NCBI GenBank assembly: GCA_910575505.1
Contig: CAJTFK010000015.1
Location: forward strand, 32,403-96,402
Direction of reading: 5' to 3'
Length of the DNA: 64,000 nt
DNA from: Oscillospiraceae bacterium
GTDB lineage: Bacteria > Bacillota > Clostridia > Oscillospirales > Oscillospiraceae
In this document: positions 1 through 7,098 of the stretch, one piece after another
Layout: each line of letters opens with the position of its first letter
How positions within the stretch are numbered: the stretch's first letter is position 1
Translations under genes and position numbers: made by a program
The notes under the pieces: model-generated
What the model saw: only the letters and a program-made list of their open reading frames with translations
Database searches by the model: none
What the model was told of the DNA's origin: nothing

Positions 1-1103
1 GCCTTCAGAATCCCCAGCTCCGGGAAGCCGCACCGGGCTGCCATTTTGGCGTTGTTTTTGAACAGCATGTCCGTCACCTCGCACCAGCCCACGCCGGGGA
101 GGCAGGCGTTGTGCCGCTGGGAGCACAGGGCCACCTTGATGCTCTCCAGCATGTCGTTGGTATAGGCGTCTGTGCCCAGGCCGATGAGGATGCCCTTTTT
201 GTAAAGCTGGAGCACCGGAGAGATGCCCACGGCGTTGCCCATGTTGCTCTCCGGGTTGTTGACGCACATGGTGTCCGTCGCCCGAATGATCTCCATTTCC
301 GCCGTGTTCACATGGATACAATGACCCAGAATGGTTTTGGGACCCAAAATCCCGTGGTCCTGGAGCCGCTGAACCGGCCGGCGGCCATAGTTCTGGAGAC
401 TGTCGTATACGTCGTTCATGCCCTCGGACACATGGATATGGTAGCCCACCCGTTCGGCATTGGCGGCGACCATCCGGTCAAAGGTTTTGTCGGAGATGGT
501 GAACAGGGCGTGTCCACCGAACATGGCTTTTAGCATGTTGGAAGGATGAGCCTCGCAGTAGTCGATGAAGTCCTTGTTCTCCTGGACGGACTGTGCGGCT
601 TTTTCCTCCCCGTCCCGGTCGCTGACCTCGTAGCAGAGGCAGGCCCGCATCCCCATGTCCTGGGTGACCTGGGCGATCTCCATCAGGGAACCGGGAATCT
701 GGCAGAAGGAGGCGTGATGGTCGAATATGGTGGTAACGCCCTGTTTGATGGAGTCGATGACCAGGGCCTTGGCGGAGGCTTTTGTAGCCGCCAGGTCCAG
801 ATGACGGTCAATATACCACCACTGGCCGTCCAGCACTTCATAGAAATTGGTGGGGTTGTACCCGTCGATGCTGAGACCCCGGGCCAGGGCGGAATAGATG
901 TGGGTGTGGGCATTGATAAGGCCAGGCATGATGACGCCCCCTCGGGCGTCCACAAATTCCGCCTCCGGGTACTGGGCCGCCAGCTCCGCTGTGGTCCCCA
1001 CGGCCACGATTTTCCCGCCGTCGGTGACGACGCCGCCGTCCGGCAGGTAGCCCGCGCCGTCAGGGTCTCTGGTAATCAGTTTTCCGTTTGCCAGTCGAAT
1101 CAT
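1..1103 (-). CDS. ssnA: Putative aminohydrolase SsnA (C-terminus cut by window edge)
   Basis: Reading the minus strand from the ATG at 1103 gives an amidohydrolase-superfamily protein that runs off the left edge after about 367 residues. The N-terminal beta-sandwich leads into the metal-binding NAHTHIYSALARG motif near residue 65, and a second histidine cluster (GYHIHVSE) follows further on. The sequence matches my memory of SsnA, which accompanies selenium-dependent molybdenum hydroxylases, YgfK and MocA in purine and uric-acid degradation clusters. A strong ribosome-binding site (AAAGGAG) precedes the start. The gene has its own promoter and a structured leader of about 200 nt. The substrate is inferred only from the cluster. 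Confidence 0.88.
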   Translation of the reverse strand, partial: MIRLANGKLITRDPDGAGYLPDGGVVTDGGKIVAVGTTAELAAQYPEAEFVDARGGVIMPGLINAHTHIYSALARGLSIDGYNPTNFYEVLDGQWWYIDRHLDLAATKASAKALVIDSIKQGVTTIFDHHASFCQIPGSLMEIAQVTQDMGMRACLCYEVSDRDGEEKAAQSVQENKDFIDYCEAHPSNMLKAMFGGHALFTISDKTFDRMVAANAERVGYHIHVSEGMNDVYDSLQNYGRRPVQRLQDHGILGPKTILGHCIHVNTAEMEIIRATDTMCVNNPESNMGNAVGISPVLQLYKKGILIGLGTDAYTNDMLESIKVALCSQRHNACLPGVGWCEVTDMLFKNNAKMAARCGFPELGILK

Positions 1104-1180
1104 AGAAAGATCTCCTTTCTCCATCCTTGCGCGGCGCTGGGCCGCAGGTGCCAAAAGTCTCCTGCGGCCTCCGGCCGCAC

Positions 1181-1248
1181 ATAAAAGAAAGGCGCCTCAA
1201 ACCCGTCTGGGGTTTGAAACACCTATCAGATCCAGGGAAAGACAGGTG
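1181..1248 (-). promoter_or_regulatory. Attenuator-like leader: overlapping antiterminator and terminator hairpins
   Basis: Minus-strand RNA between the ssnA promoter and the ssnA start can form a 14-bp stem with G-U pairs (1191-1223) followed by a U-rich tail (1181-1190), which is an intrinsic-terminator shape. An upstream 8-bp stem (1241-1248 with 1220-1227) uses 1220-1223, the same bases that begin the terminator stem, so the two structures exclude each other. It could instead simply be the terminator of the upstream dtxR gene. I did not recognise a known riboswitch aptamer. Confidence 0.55.
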
Positions 1249-1310
1249 CCCCGGCCCGTGCGCGAAGCACTTCGTTGCAGCCATCTTCTCTGTATGGTAG
1301 TTACACGTTT

Positions 1311-1339
1311 ATTATACCGGAGGGGCTTTTAAAATACAA
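1311..1339 (-). promoter_or_regulatory. Sigma-A promoter of ssnA
   Basis: On the minus strand TTGTAT (1334-1339) and TATAAT (1311-1316) are separated by exactly 17 bp. The expected start near 1304 gives a leader of about 200 nt before ssnA. Confidence 0.8.
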
Positions 1340-1426
1340 GTCCGCCGGCAGAAAACTTTCCTGTCATTTTTTGTGAAAATATCCGAAAACAAGTGGGGCA
1401 GCATCGGCGGTTTTCGTCGAACCTGT

Positions 1427-1443
1427 GAGAGGTCGACCCTTTC
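1427..1443. promoter_or_regulatory. Operator-like palindrome (copy 2, imperfect)
   Basis: GAGAGGTCGACCCTTTC is an imperfect version of the perfect palindrome GAAAGGTCGACCTTTC at 9698-9713. It overlaps the dtxR stop codon and lies about 90 bp upstream of the ssnA promoter. I found no other copy of the AGGTCGACC core in the window. Confidence 0.45.
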
Positions 1444-1825
1444 AGGGGATGTTTTGTCCGGTTCGCTCATCAATAAAGGCGCAGATGCGTCCAAAGGTCT
1501 CCTCGCTGAGGTCGTGCTCCACCTTGCAGGCGTCCGCCGCCGCCTGCTCGGGGGAGACCCCCAACAGCTCAAACAGCTTGGTGATGGTTTTGTGCCGTCC
1601 ATAGATGCGGCTGGCGATTTCCATGCCGCTGTCATTCAGGGTGATGCAGCCGTCGGAGGCCATATTGATATATCCGCTTTCCCGCAGTTTTTTCATAGCG
1701 ATGCTGACGCTGGGCTTGGAAAAACCCAGTTTGTTGACGATGTCGATGGACCGGACCTGTCCACACTGCTCCTGCAAGATCAGGATGGACTCCAGATAAT
1801 CCTCTGCGGATTCGTGAATGACCAT
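1442..1825 (-). CDS. DtxR/MntR-family metal-dependent regulator
   Basis: This 127-aa protein has an N-terminal winged helix-turn-helix (about residues 5-60, including the SIDIVNKLGFSKPSVSIAMKKL recognition region) and a helical metal-binding and dimerisation part with the CKVEHDLSEETFGRI motif. There is no C-terminal SH3/FeoA domain, so it is of the short MntR type. Such proteins bind DNA when loaded with Mn2+ or Fe2+. An ideal ribosome-binding site (AAAGGAGGT) precedes the ATG, and a TTGCGG-17-TATAAT promoter lies upstream. No metal transporter is adjacent in this window, so its target is unknown. Confidence 0.88.
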   Translation of the reverse strand: MVIHESAEDYLESILILQEQCGQVRSIDIVNKLGFSKPSVSIAMKKLRESGYINMASDGCITLNDSGMEIASRIYGRHKTITKLFELLGVSPEQAAADACKVEHDLSEETFGRICAFIDERTGQNIP

Positions 1826-1914
1826 ATGGACCTCCTTTTTTGCGCCGCCTCTGGCAGTTCGCAGCCTTCAGCCGCTCCATGCGTTTTGCTCTTCCGCGCT
1901 TTGAAACATCTCTG

Positions 1915-1943
1915 ATTATAGCAAAATTTTATAGATGCCGCAA
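1915..1943 (-). promoter_or_regulatory. Promoter of the DtxR-family gene
   Basis: TTGCGG (1938-1943) and TATAAT (1915-1920) lie 17 bp apart on the minus strand, about 90 bp before the gene start. Confidence 0.7.
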
Positions 1944-2055
1944 GAGGCTTTTGCAACGCCTGTCCTCTCTCCGGGAAAGGGGGCGTCCTTCCGCAGTGTG
2001 GGAGTCAGACGCCCCGCTTTCACACGCGGACTTTTTCTGGCGGTTTGTTCACAAT

Positions 2056-2562
2056 TTACAGCCCGTCCGGTTTCCCCAGACGGCGGAGCATGGTCTTTTT
2101 CACCGCCCGGAGGATGTTCTCATAGCCGGTGCAGCGGCACAGGTGTCCGGAGAGGAGTTTCCGCAATTCCTCATCGGTGTACTCTCTCCCGCTTTCCAGA
2201 ATTTCCACCGCTGTCAGGATGAATCCGGGGGTGCAAAAGCCGCACTGAATGGCCGCCTCGTCCACAAAGGCCTGCTGAATGTCGGAGAGCTCGCCGTTGG
2301 GTCCCAGGAGACCCTCCAGAGTCCGGACCTTCTTTCCCTCCGCCCAGACGGCCAGATAGATGCAGGAGTTGAAGGCCTCTCCGTCAATGAGGACGTTGCA
2401 GGCGCCGCACTCCCCCACCTCGCAGCCCTTTTTCACGCTGGTCATCCGGAAGTCGTTTCGCAGCATGTCCGTCAGGCTGGCCCGGACGTCCACGGTCCGC
2501 TCCACGTCCTTTCCGTTGAGGCTGAAATGGAGCGTCTGATATTGGATGGTATGCTTCTCCAT
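2056..2562 (-). CDS. xdhC: Xanthine dehydrogenase-type 2Fe-2S subunit
   Basis: This is the small iron-sulfur subunit (168 aa) of a three-subunit molybdenum hydroxylase. It passes electrons from the Mo centre to the FAD subunit. The plant-type 2Fe-2S domain shows CEVGECGAC near residues 47-55, and the second all-helical 2Fe-2S domain shows CGFCTPG and CRCTGYENI. The ATG at 2562 overlaps the TGA of the FAD-subunit gene (TGATG), so translation is probably coupled; a GTG one codon earlier is possible. It is the last gene of the xdhA-xdhB-xdhC operon. The exact purine or aldehyde substrate cannot be read from sequence. Confidence 0.92.
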   Translation of the reverse strand: MEKHTIQYQTLHFSLNGKDVERTVDVRASLTDMLRNDFRMTSVKKGCEVGECGACNVLIDGEAFNSCIYLAVWAEGKKVRTLEGLLGPNGELSDIQQAFVDEAAIQCGFCTPGFILTAVEILESGREYTDEELRKLLSGHLCRCTGYENILRAVKKTMLRRLGKPDGL

Positions 2563-3443
2563 CACAGGTCACCTCCCGCCAGTTTCACAGACTCAATGAA
2601 GGCCCTCTTGGCGCTCTCCACAGCGATGTGGAGGCGGAAGTCCTTTGCCGCCCGCCAGGAGTCCCGGGGGCTGATATCCTCCTTCACCGCCTGGGCGAAG
2701 GCTTCCGCCAGGTCCATGGAGACCGGCCGGCCCGCCGCCAGTTCCTCCGCATGTTTGGCCCGCAGGGGCACCGGTCCCGCCACGCCGAAGGCCACCCGGG
2801 CCCGCTCCACAGATTTCCGGTCGGCGGAGAGGCGGACGTTGACGGAGGTCCCCAAGGTGGCGATATCCATGGCGTTCCGCATGGCGTACTTGATATAGTG
2901 TCCAAAGCAGTTTTCCCAGCTCTCTTTTGGAATGAGAATGGCGGTCTGAAGCTCGCCTTCCCGGATGTCCACCTTGCCGGCCCGGATATAGAACTCCTGA
3001 ATGGGCTGGCGGCGGACGCCGCCGGGGCCGGTGAGTTCCACAATGGCGTCCCAGGCGAAGAGGGTAGAGGCGGAATCGGCGGAGGTCACGCCGTTGCAGG
3101 TGTTTCCTCCGATGGTGCCGATGTTCCGGATCTGGGGCCCGCCCACCTGGTCCACGGCCTCCCCCAGGACGTTGATATACTTCCGGATCAGGGGGTCCCG
3201 GGTGATATGGGAAAAGCTGGTCAGGGAGCCGATACGAAGCGTTCCGTCCTCATCCTGGGAGACGCCCCGGATTTCATCCAGCGTCTGGATGGAGATGAGC
3301 TCCGCCCCGGCCCGTTTGCCCTCCCGCATCTGCACCAGCACGTCGGAGCCTCCGGCGATGATCTGGGCCTCGGGGTGGGCGAGGCGCAGGGCCACGGCGT
3401 CGGCTACGGTCCTGGCCTGATACAGGGCTTTCATGTCATACAT
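2562..3443 (-). CDS. xdhB: Xanthine dehydrogenase-type FAD-binding subunit
   Basis: The 293-aa protein belongs to the CO-dehydrogenase medium-subunit/XdhB family. An N-terminal FAD-binding PCMH domain carries IIAGGSDVLVQM near residue 28 and the TIGGNTCNG flavin-contact motif near residue 110, and the C-terminal CODH_C domain starts near residue 175. It hands electrons from the 2Fe-2S clusters to NAD+ or another acceptor. It is preceded by AAGGAG and lies 149 bp after xdhA; that gap contains an imperfect inverted repeat. The 3' end overlaps xdhC. Confidence 0.92.
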   Translation of the reverse strand: MYDMKALYQARTVADAVALRLAHPEAQIIAGGSDVLVQMREGKRAGAELISIQTLDEIRGVSQDEDGTLRIGSLTSFSHITRDPLIRKYINVLGEAVDQVGGPQIRNIGTIGGNTCNGVTSADSASTLFAWDAIVELTGPGGVRRQPIQEFYIRAGKVDIREGELQTAILIPKESWENCFGHYIKYAMRNAMDIATLGTSVNVRLSADRKSVERARVAFGVAGPVPLRAKHAEELAAGRPVSMDLAEAFAQAVKEDISPRDSWRAAKDFRLHIAVESAKRAFIESVKLAGGDL

Positions 3444-3457
3444 AATGTACTCCTTTT

Positions 3458-3604
3458 AATGAGGAATGAGAAATCAGGAATTAGAAATGTTGGAGCTGGT
3501 TCCTGTAATAGGAAACATCGAAATGAGGGAACTAGAAATTCATATTCGACCGGCAGGTTTTATAACTCCGGTAAATTCCTCACTCCTAATTCCTAATCCT
3601 CAAT
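3458..3604. repeat. Imperfect inverted repeat between xdhA and xdhB
   Basis: Two arms built on AGGAAT/ATTCCT units (about 3458-3485 and 3573-3604) face each other across an AT-rich centre. The right arm overlaps the last codons of xdhA. The AT-rich, repetitive sequence stands out from the GC-rich flanks and may be a small insertion or a processing hairpin. Confidence 0.5.
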
Positions 3605-5887
3605 CAGTCCCGCTTCCTTGAATTTCCGATACAGCACATGGGGTGTGATGGGACAGCAGTTGATGGCCACGCCGGTGGCGTTCAAAATGGCGTTGCGGAT
3701 GGCCGGGGCTCCGGAGCAGGCCGGAGGCTCGCCCAGGGCCTTGGTGCCGTAGGGAGAGGTGGGTTCCGGGTTTTCCACGAATTCCGCCTCCAGGGTGGGA
3801 TGGTCCATGAAGGTGGACAGCTTGTAGTCCAGCAGGTTGTTGTTCAGAGGCCTGCCGGTTTTTTCGTCAAATTTCAGCTCCTCGCTGAGGCCGTAGCCAA
3901 TGGCCATGGACATGCCGCCGTGGACCTGAGCCTCGGCCAGGGCGGGGTTGATGAGGGTACCGCAGTCGTGGACGTTTACCAGGTTCAGCAGCTTCACCTT
4001 GCACATGGGGATGTCTACCTCGACTTCCGCGAAGGAGCAGCCGAAGGAATAGGCGTTGCTCTTGATCTGGGCGGTGGTCTCGGCGGTGATGTGCTGGCTG
4101 TGCTCCAGGGAATAGAGGCTTTCCGTGGCCAGGTCTCCCAGGGATTTCAGCACCCGGCCGTCGCTCTTCCGGATGATCTGGCCGTCTGCCAGGTCCAGAT
4201 TGCTCACAGGCATCCGGGTCTGTTCGTGGGCGACGGTCAGAATGCGCTCCCGAAGGGCCTGAGCCGTCTGCATGATGGAAAAGCCGCCGATGTAGGTCTG
4301 CCGGGAAGCATAGGCACCGGTGCCGAAGGGGGTCACGTCGGTGTCCTGGGTGGAAACCACATGGACGTCTTTCAGAGGAATGCCCACGGCGTCCGCCACC
4401 ATTTGGGAATAGGCGGTGTCGCAGCCCTGGCCGATCTCCGTCTCGCCGGTCTGGAACTGGAGAGAGCCGTCCTGATTCAGCACCATCCGGCAGGAGGAGG
4501 ACTCCAGAGAGATGGGCCACACGGCGGTATTGTACCAGAACACCGCCACCCCCACGCCCCGGCGGACGGGGCCGGTCTGCTGCTGGTATTCCTGATACTT
4601 CCGGCGGTAGTCAATGGCCGCCATGCCCTTCTCCATGCACTGGCTGAAGGTGTCGCTGTACAGCTCGTTTTTGGAAAAGCCGTCCACATAGCCCACGGGC
4701 ATCAGATTCTTCCGGCGGAACTCCAGAGGTGTGATGCCGACGGCCTTGCAGATATCGTCAATGTGGCTCTCCCCAGCAAACATGGCCTGGGGGATGCCGT
4801 AGCCCCGCATCGCGCCGGCAGCGGGCCGGTTGGTGTACACCGTCCAGCAGTCGCACTCCAGATTTTCACAGGGATAGAGCTGAGGGAAGGCGTTCATGCC
4901 CTTGGCATTGACGCCGTGGCCGTGGGAGGCGTAGGCCCCCTGATTGGAAAAGGATTCGAATTTCCGGGCGGCAAGGGTGCCGTCTGGGCGGACGTAAGAA
5001 ATGATATGGGTGCGAATGGCGTGGCGGACCCGGTTGGAGACAAAGGTCTCCTCCCGCGTACACTCCAGCTTTACCAGCCGCCCTCCCATCTGCGCGGAGC
5101 ACCAGGCGCACAGAGGTTCATACAGGGCGTCCTGCTTGTTGCCGAACCCGCCGCCGATGTAGGGCTTGATGATGCGGACCTTGCCCCAGGGGATGCCCAG
5201 CGCCTGCCCCACCACCCGGCGCACAATGTGGGGAATCTGGGTGGAGCTAACCACCACCATCCGGCCCGCCTCCTCATAGGCGAAGCAGCCGTGATTTTCA
5301 ATGTGGCAGTGCTGGACCGTGGGGGTGTCATACCAGCCTTCGACCCTGATCAGGCCGGGCTCCTGCCGGGCGGTCTCGTAGTCCCCCCGGCGGATGTCGG
5401 AGTGGGCCAGAATGTTATGGGGATACTTCTCATGAAGCTGGGGAGCGCCCTCCTCCATGGCCTTCTGGACGTCCAGCTCAAAGGGCAGTTCCTCATATTC
5501 CACCTTGAGGGCCCGGACGGCCTGGGCCGCCGCCACCTCGTCCTCGGCAATCACCGCGGCCACCTCGTCGCCGTAGTAGCGGACATGCCGGTTCAGCAGC
5601 AGCCGGTCTGCCACATCCTGATGGTGGGGGTCCGTGGACCAGGGGTGCCCTGCCGTGGGAAAGGGGATGTCCGGCACGTCGAAGCAGGTCAGCACCTTCA
5701 CCACGCCGGGAATGGCCTCCGCCTCCGCTTTGTCAATGGACGTGACAAAGCCGTGGGCAATGGTGGAGTGGCAGATTTTCACAATCATGGCTTCGCGGCC
5801 GCAGAGATCATCCGTGTATTTGGCGCGGCCCGTGGCCTTTTCATAGGCGTCCACCCGGGTCACGCTTTTGCCGACGCTTTTGCTCAT
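3593..5887 (-). CDS. xdhA: Xanthine dehydrogenase-type molybdopterin-binding subunit
   Basis: The 764-aa catalytic subunit has an N-terminal a/b-hammerhead domain (about residues 15-125) and the molybdopterin-binding domains. GGGFGNKQD near residue 247 and GAMRGYG near residue 358 are cofactor-contact motifs, and a conserved glutamate sits in GTKALGEPP near residue 718. It hydroxylates purines or related heterocycles at the Mo centre. GGAGGG precedes the ATG. It is the first gene of the xdhABC operon and diverges from mocA across 187 bp. It is distinct from, and only distantly similar to, the fused enzyme at 7095-9644. Confidence 0.92.
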   Translation of the reverse strand: MSKSVGKSVTRVDAYEKATGRAKYTDDLCGREAMIVKICHSTIAHGFVTSIDKAEAEAIPGVVKVLTCFDVPDIPFPTAGHPWSTDPHHQDVADRLLLNRHVRYYGDEVAAVIAEDEVAAAQAVRALKVEYEELPFELDVQKAMEEGAPQLHEKYPHNILAHSDIRRGDYETARQEPGLIRVEGWYDTPTVQHCHIENHGCFAYEEAGRMVVVSSTQIPHIVRRVVGQALGIPWGKVRIIKPYIGGGFGNKQDALYEPLCAWCSAQMGGRLVKLECTREETFVSNRVRHAIRTHIISYVRPDGTLAARKFESFSNQGAYASHGHGVNAKGMNAFPQLYPCENLECDCWTVYTNRPAAGAMRGYGIPQAMFAGESHIDDICKAVGITPLEFRRKNLMPVGYVDGFSKNELYSDTFSQCMEKGMAAIDYRRKYQEYQQQTGPVRRGVGVAVFWYNTAVWPISLESSSCRMVLNQDGSLQFQTGETEIGQGCDTAYSQMVADAVGIPLKDVHVVSTQDTDVTPFGTGAYASRQTYIGGFSIMQTAQALRERILTVAHEQTRMPVSNLDLADGQIIRKSDGRVLKSLGDLATESLYSLEHSQHITAETTAQIKSNAYSFGCSFAEVEVDIPMCKVKLLNLVNVHDCGTLINPALAEAQVHGGMSMAIGYGLSEELKFDEKTGRPLNNNLLDYKLSTFMDHPTLEAEFVENPEPTSPYGTKALGEPPACSGAPAIRNAILNATGVAINCCPITPHVLYRKFKEAGLIED

Positions 5888-5930
5888 GGGAACCCTCCTT
5901 TTTCAGACACAACACAGGGGATAGATGATC

Positions 5931-5961
5931 AATATGGGAAGAAAATTTGCGTTTTTGTCAA
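5931..5961 (-). promoter_or_regulatory. Possible promoter of xdhABC
   Basis: A perfect TTGACA (5956-5961) is followed after 19 bp by CATATT (5931-5936). The spacing is long, so the -10 assignment is uncertain. It overlaps the divergent mocA promoter. Confidence 0.4.
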
Positions 5962-5975
5962 AAGCAGGATATACT
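5947..5975 (+). promoter_or_regulatory. Promoter of the MocA-like gene
   Basis: TTGCGT (5947-5952) and TATACT (5970-5975) have a 17-bp spacer. It is divergent from and overlapping with the putative xdhABC promoter, so the two directions may compete. Confidence 0.55.
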
Positions 5976-6074
5976 AAGCGGGAGATACGGATATTCCGCC
6001 GCGGAACCGCTTGATGACGGAATCTCTTCTGTCTCCTCGTTCCTGTCTTAACAAAATAACAATTGGGGGATGCA

Positions 6075-6683
6075 ATGGATACATTGAAATTGGGCTGTGT
6101 GGTTATGGCGGCGGGGAATGCCGCCCGTTTTGGGGACAACAAGCTGGCGGCGGAGCTCCAGGGCCGGAGTCTGATTCATCGCGCCTTGGAGGCAGTGCCC
6201 TCCAAGATGTTCAACACCGTGGCCGTGGTGACTCAATACCCGGAAATCATGGAGCTGGCCGCAGAATTCCAGTTCACCGCCGTCTGTAATGAGCACCCGG
6301 ACTGGGGCATCAGCCACACCATTAAACTGGGCCTTGACGCCCTGGGGGACTGCAGCGGGGCCCTCTTCCTGGTCAGCGACCAACCCCTTTTGAAGCGGGA
6401 GACCGTGGCGGCGCTGGTGCGGCTGTGGGAGTCTCAGCCGGAGAAAATCGCCGCATTGGCGCACGACGGCGTCCGGGGCAATCCCTGCGTCTTTCCCGCC
6501 CGGCTCTTTCCGGAGCTGAGGGAGTTGGAGGAGGACCGGGGCGGAAATACCGTCATCCGACGGCACGAGGCGAATTTAATCCTTCTGGAAGCGGCGGAAG
6601 AGGAGCTGACCGACGTGGATACGCCGAGGGCTATGGAAGAGCTGAGCGCAGAACGTGAACAGAGAAGATTCAGGGGGCGGTAA
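6075..6683 (+). CDS. MocA/YgfJ-type molybdenum hydroxylase maturation nucleotidyltransferase
   Basis: The protein (202 aa) is a MobA-like GT-A nucleotidyltransferase. The nucleotide-binding loop MAAGNAARFGDNKL starts near residue 11, and the metal-binding VSDQPLL motif is near residue 103. MocA transfers CMP to molybdopterin for hydroxylases; the YgfJ branch is found next to selenium-dependent hydroxylases. An in-frame TTG at 6063 exists, but the GGGGG ribosome-binding site fits the ATG at 6075. The 3' end overlaps the convergent gene at 6670-7098 by 14 bp with no terminator between them. Confidence 0.85.
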   Translation: MDTLKLGCVVMAAGNAARFGDNKLAAELQGRSLIHRALEAVPSKMFNTVAVVTQYPEIMELAAEFQFTAVCNEHPDWGISHTIKLGLDALGDCSGALFLVSDQPLLKRETVAALVRLWESQPEKIAALAHDGVRGNPCVFPARLFPELRELEEDRGGNTVIRRHEANLILLEAAEEELTDVDTPRAMEELSAEREQRRFRGR

Positions 6684-7098
6684 CGTCCTCTGTTTCTTTT
6701 TTGTCCCCAAAGTCCGCGATTGCTTCGTCCACCTCCGGATTGTTCAGGGTTTTTGCGTAGTTTATCAGCCACGCAAGCGCCGCCGGAAAAGCCGCCCGCA
6801 GCAGTTCTGCCGCCCTCCGAAACTCCCACTCCTGCCATTCCGGTTCCTGAAACAGACACGACGGGACCACCTTGGGGAGATGTGCGGCCACCCAGTCCGG
6901 CGGCAAACGCAGCATCTCCCGCCGGGCCGCCTCGATGTTGGCGGCGTTCTGGCTGAGGCAGCCGGTTTCCAGAATCTCCCGCAAAACCGCCTCCGCCGCA
7001 TCTTCCGGAAAGGTCTCGATTTCGGAAAGCCGTTTAGACGCCCCCAGACAGAAACGGTCCATGCGCTCCCACAGCCGCCGTTCGTAATCGCTGGTCAT
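6670..7098 (-). CDS. Small protein coupled to the Se-type xanthine dehydrogenase
   Basis: This 142-aa, mostly helical, acidic protein has no motif I recognise and no signal peptide or membrane segment. Its ATG overlaps the TGA of the fused dehydrogenase (ATGA at 7095-7098), so the two are very probably co-translated, which suggests a role in maturation or assembly of that enzyme. Tryptophans are frequent. The gene ends inside the 3' end of mocA on the opposite strand. Function unknown. Confidence 0.75.
   Translation of the reverse strand: MTSDYERRLWERMDRFCLGASKRLSEIETFPEDAAEAVLREILETGCLSQNAANIEAARREMLRLPPDWVAAHLPKVVPSCLFQEPEWQEWEFRRAAELLRAAFPAALAWLINYAKTLNNPEVDEAIADFGDKKETEDVTAP

Noticed and set aside
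1104..1316. ssnA leader as a classical purine, preQ1, THF or Moco riboswitch
   Set aside because: None of the conserved core sequences I remember for these classes could be found; only the attenuator geometry is supported.
3638..5977. Very long plus-strand open frames opposite xdhA, and similar ones opposite the fused dehydrogenase, lon, tig, pheT and the csp genes
   Set aside because: They are antisense shadows in GC-rich DNA: Gly/His/Val-rich, no family motifs, no ribosome-binding sites, and the opposite strand carries a recognised full-length gene.
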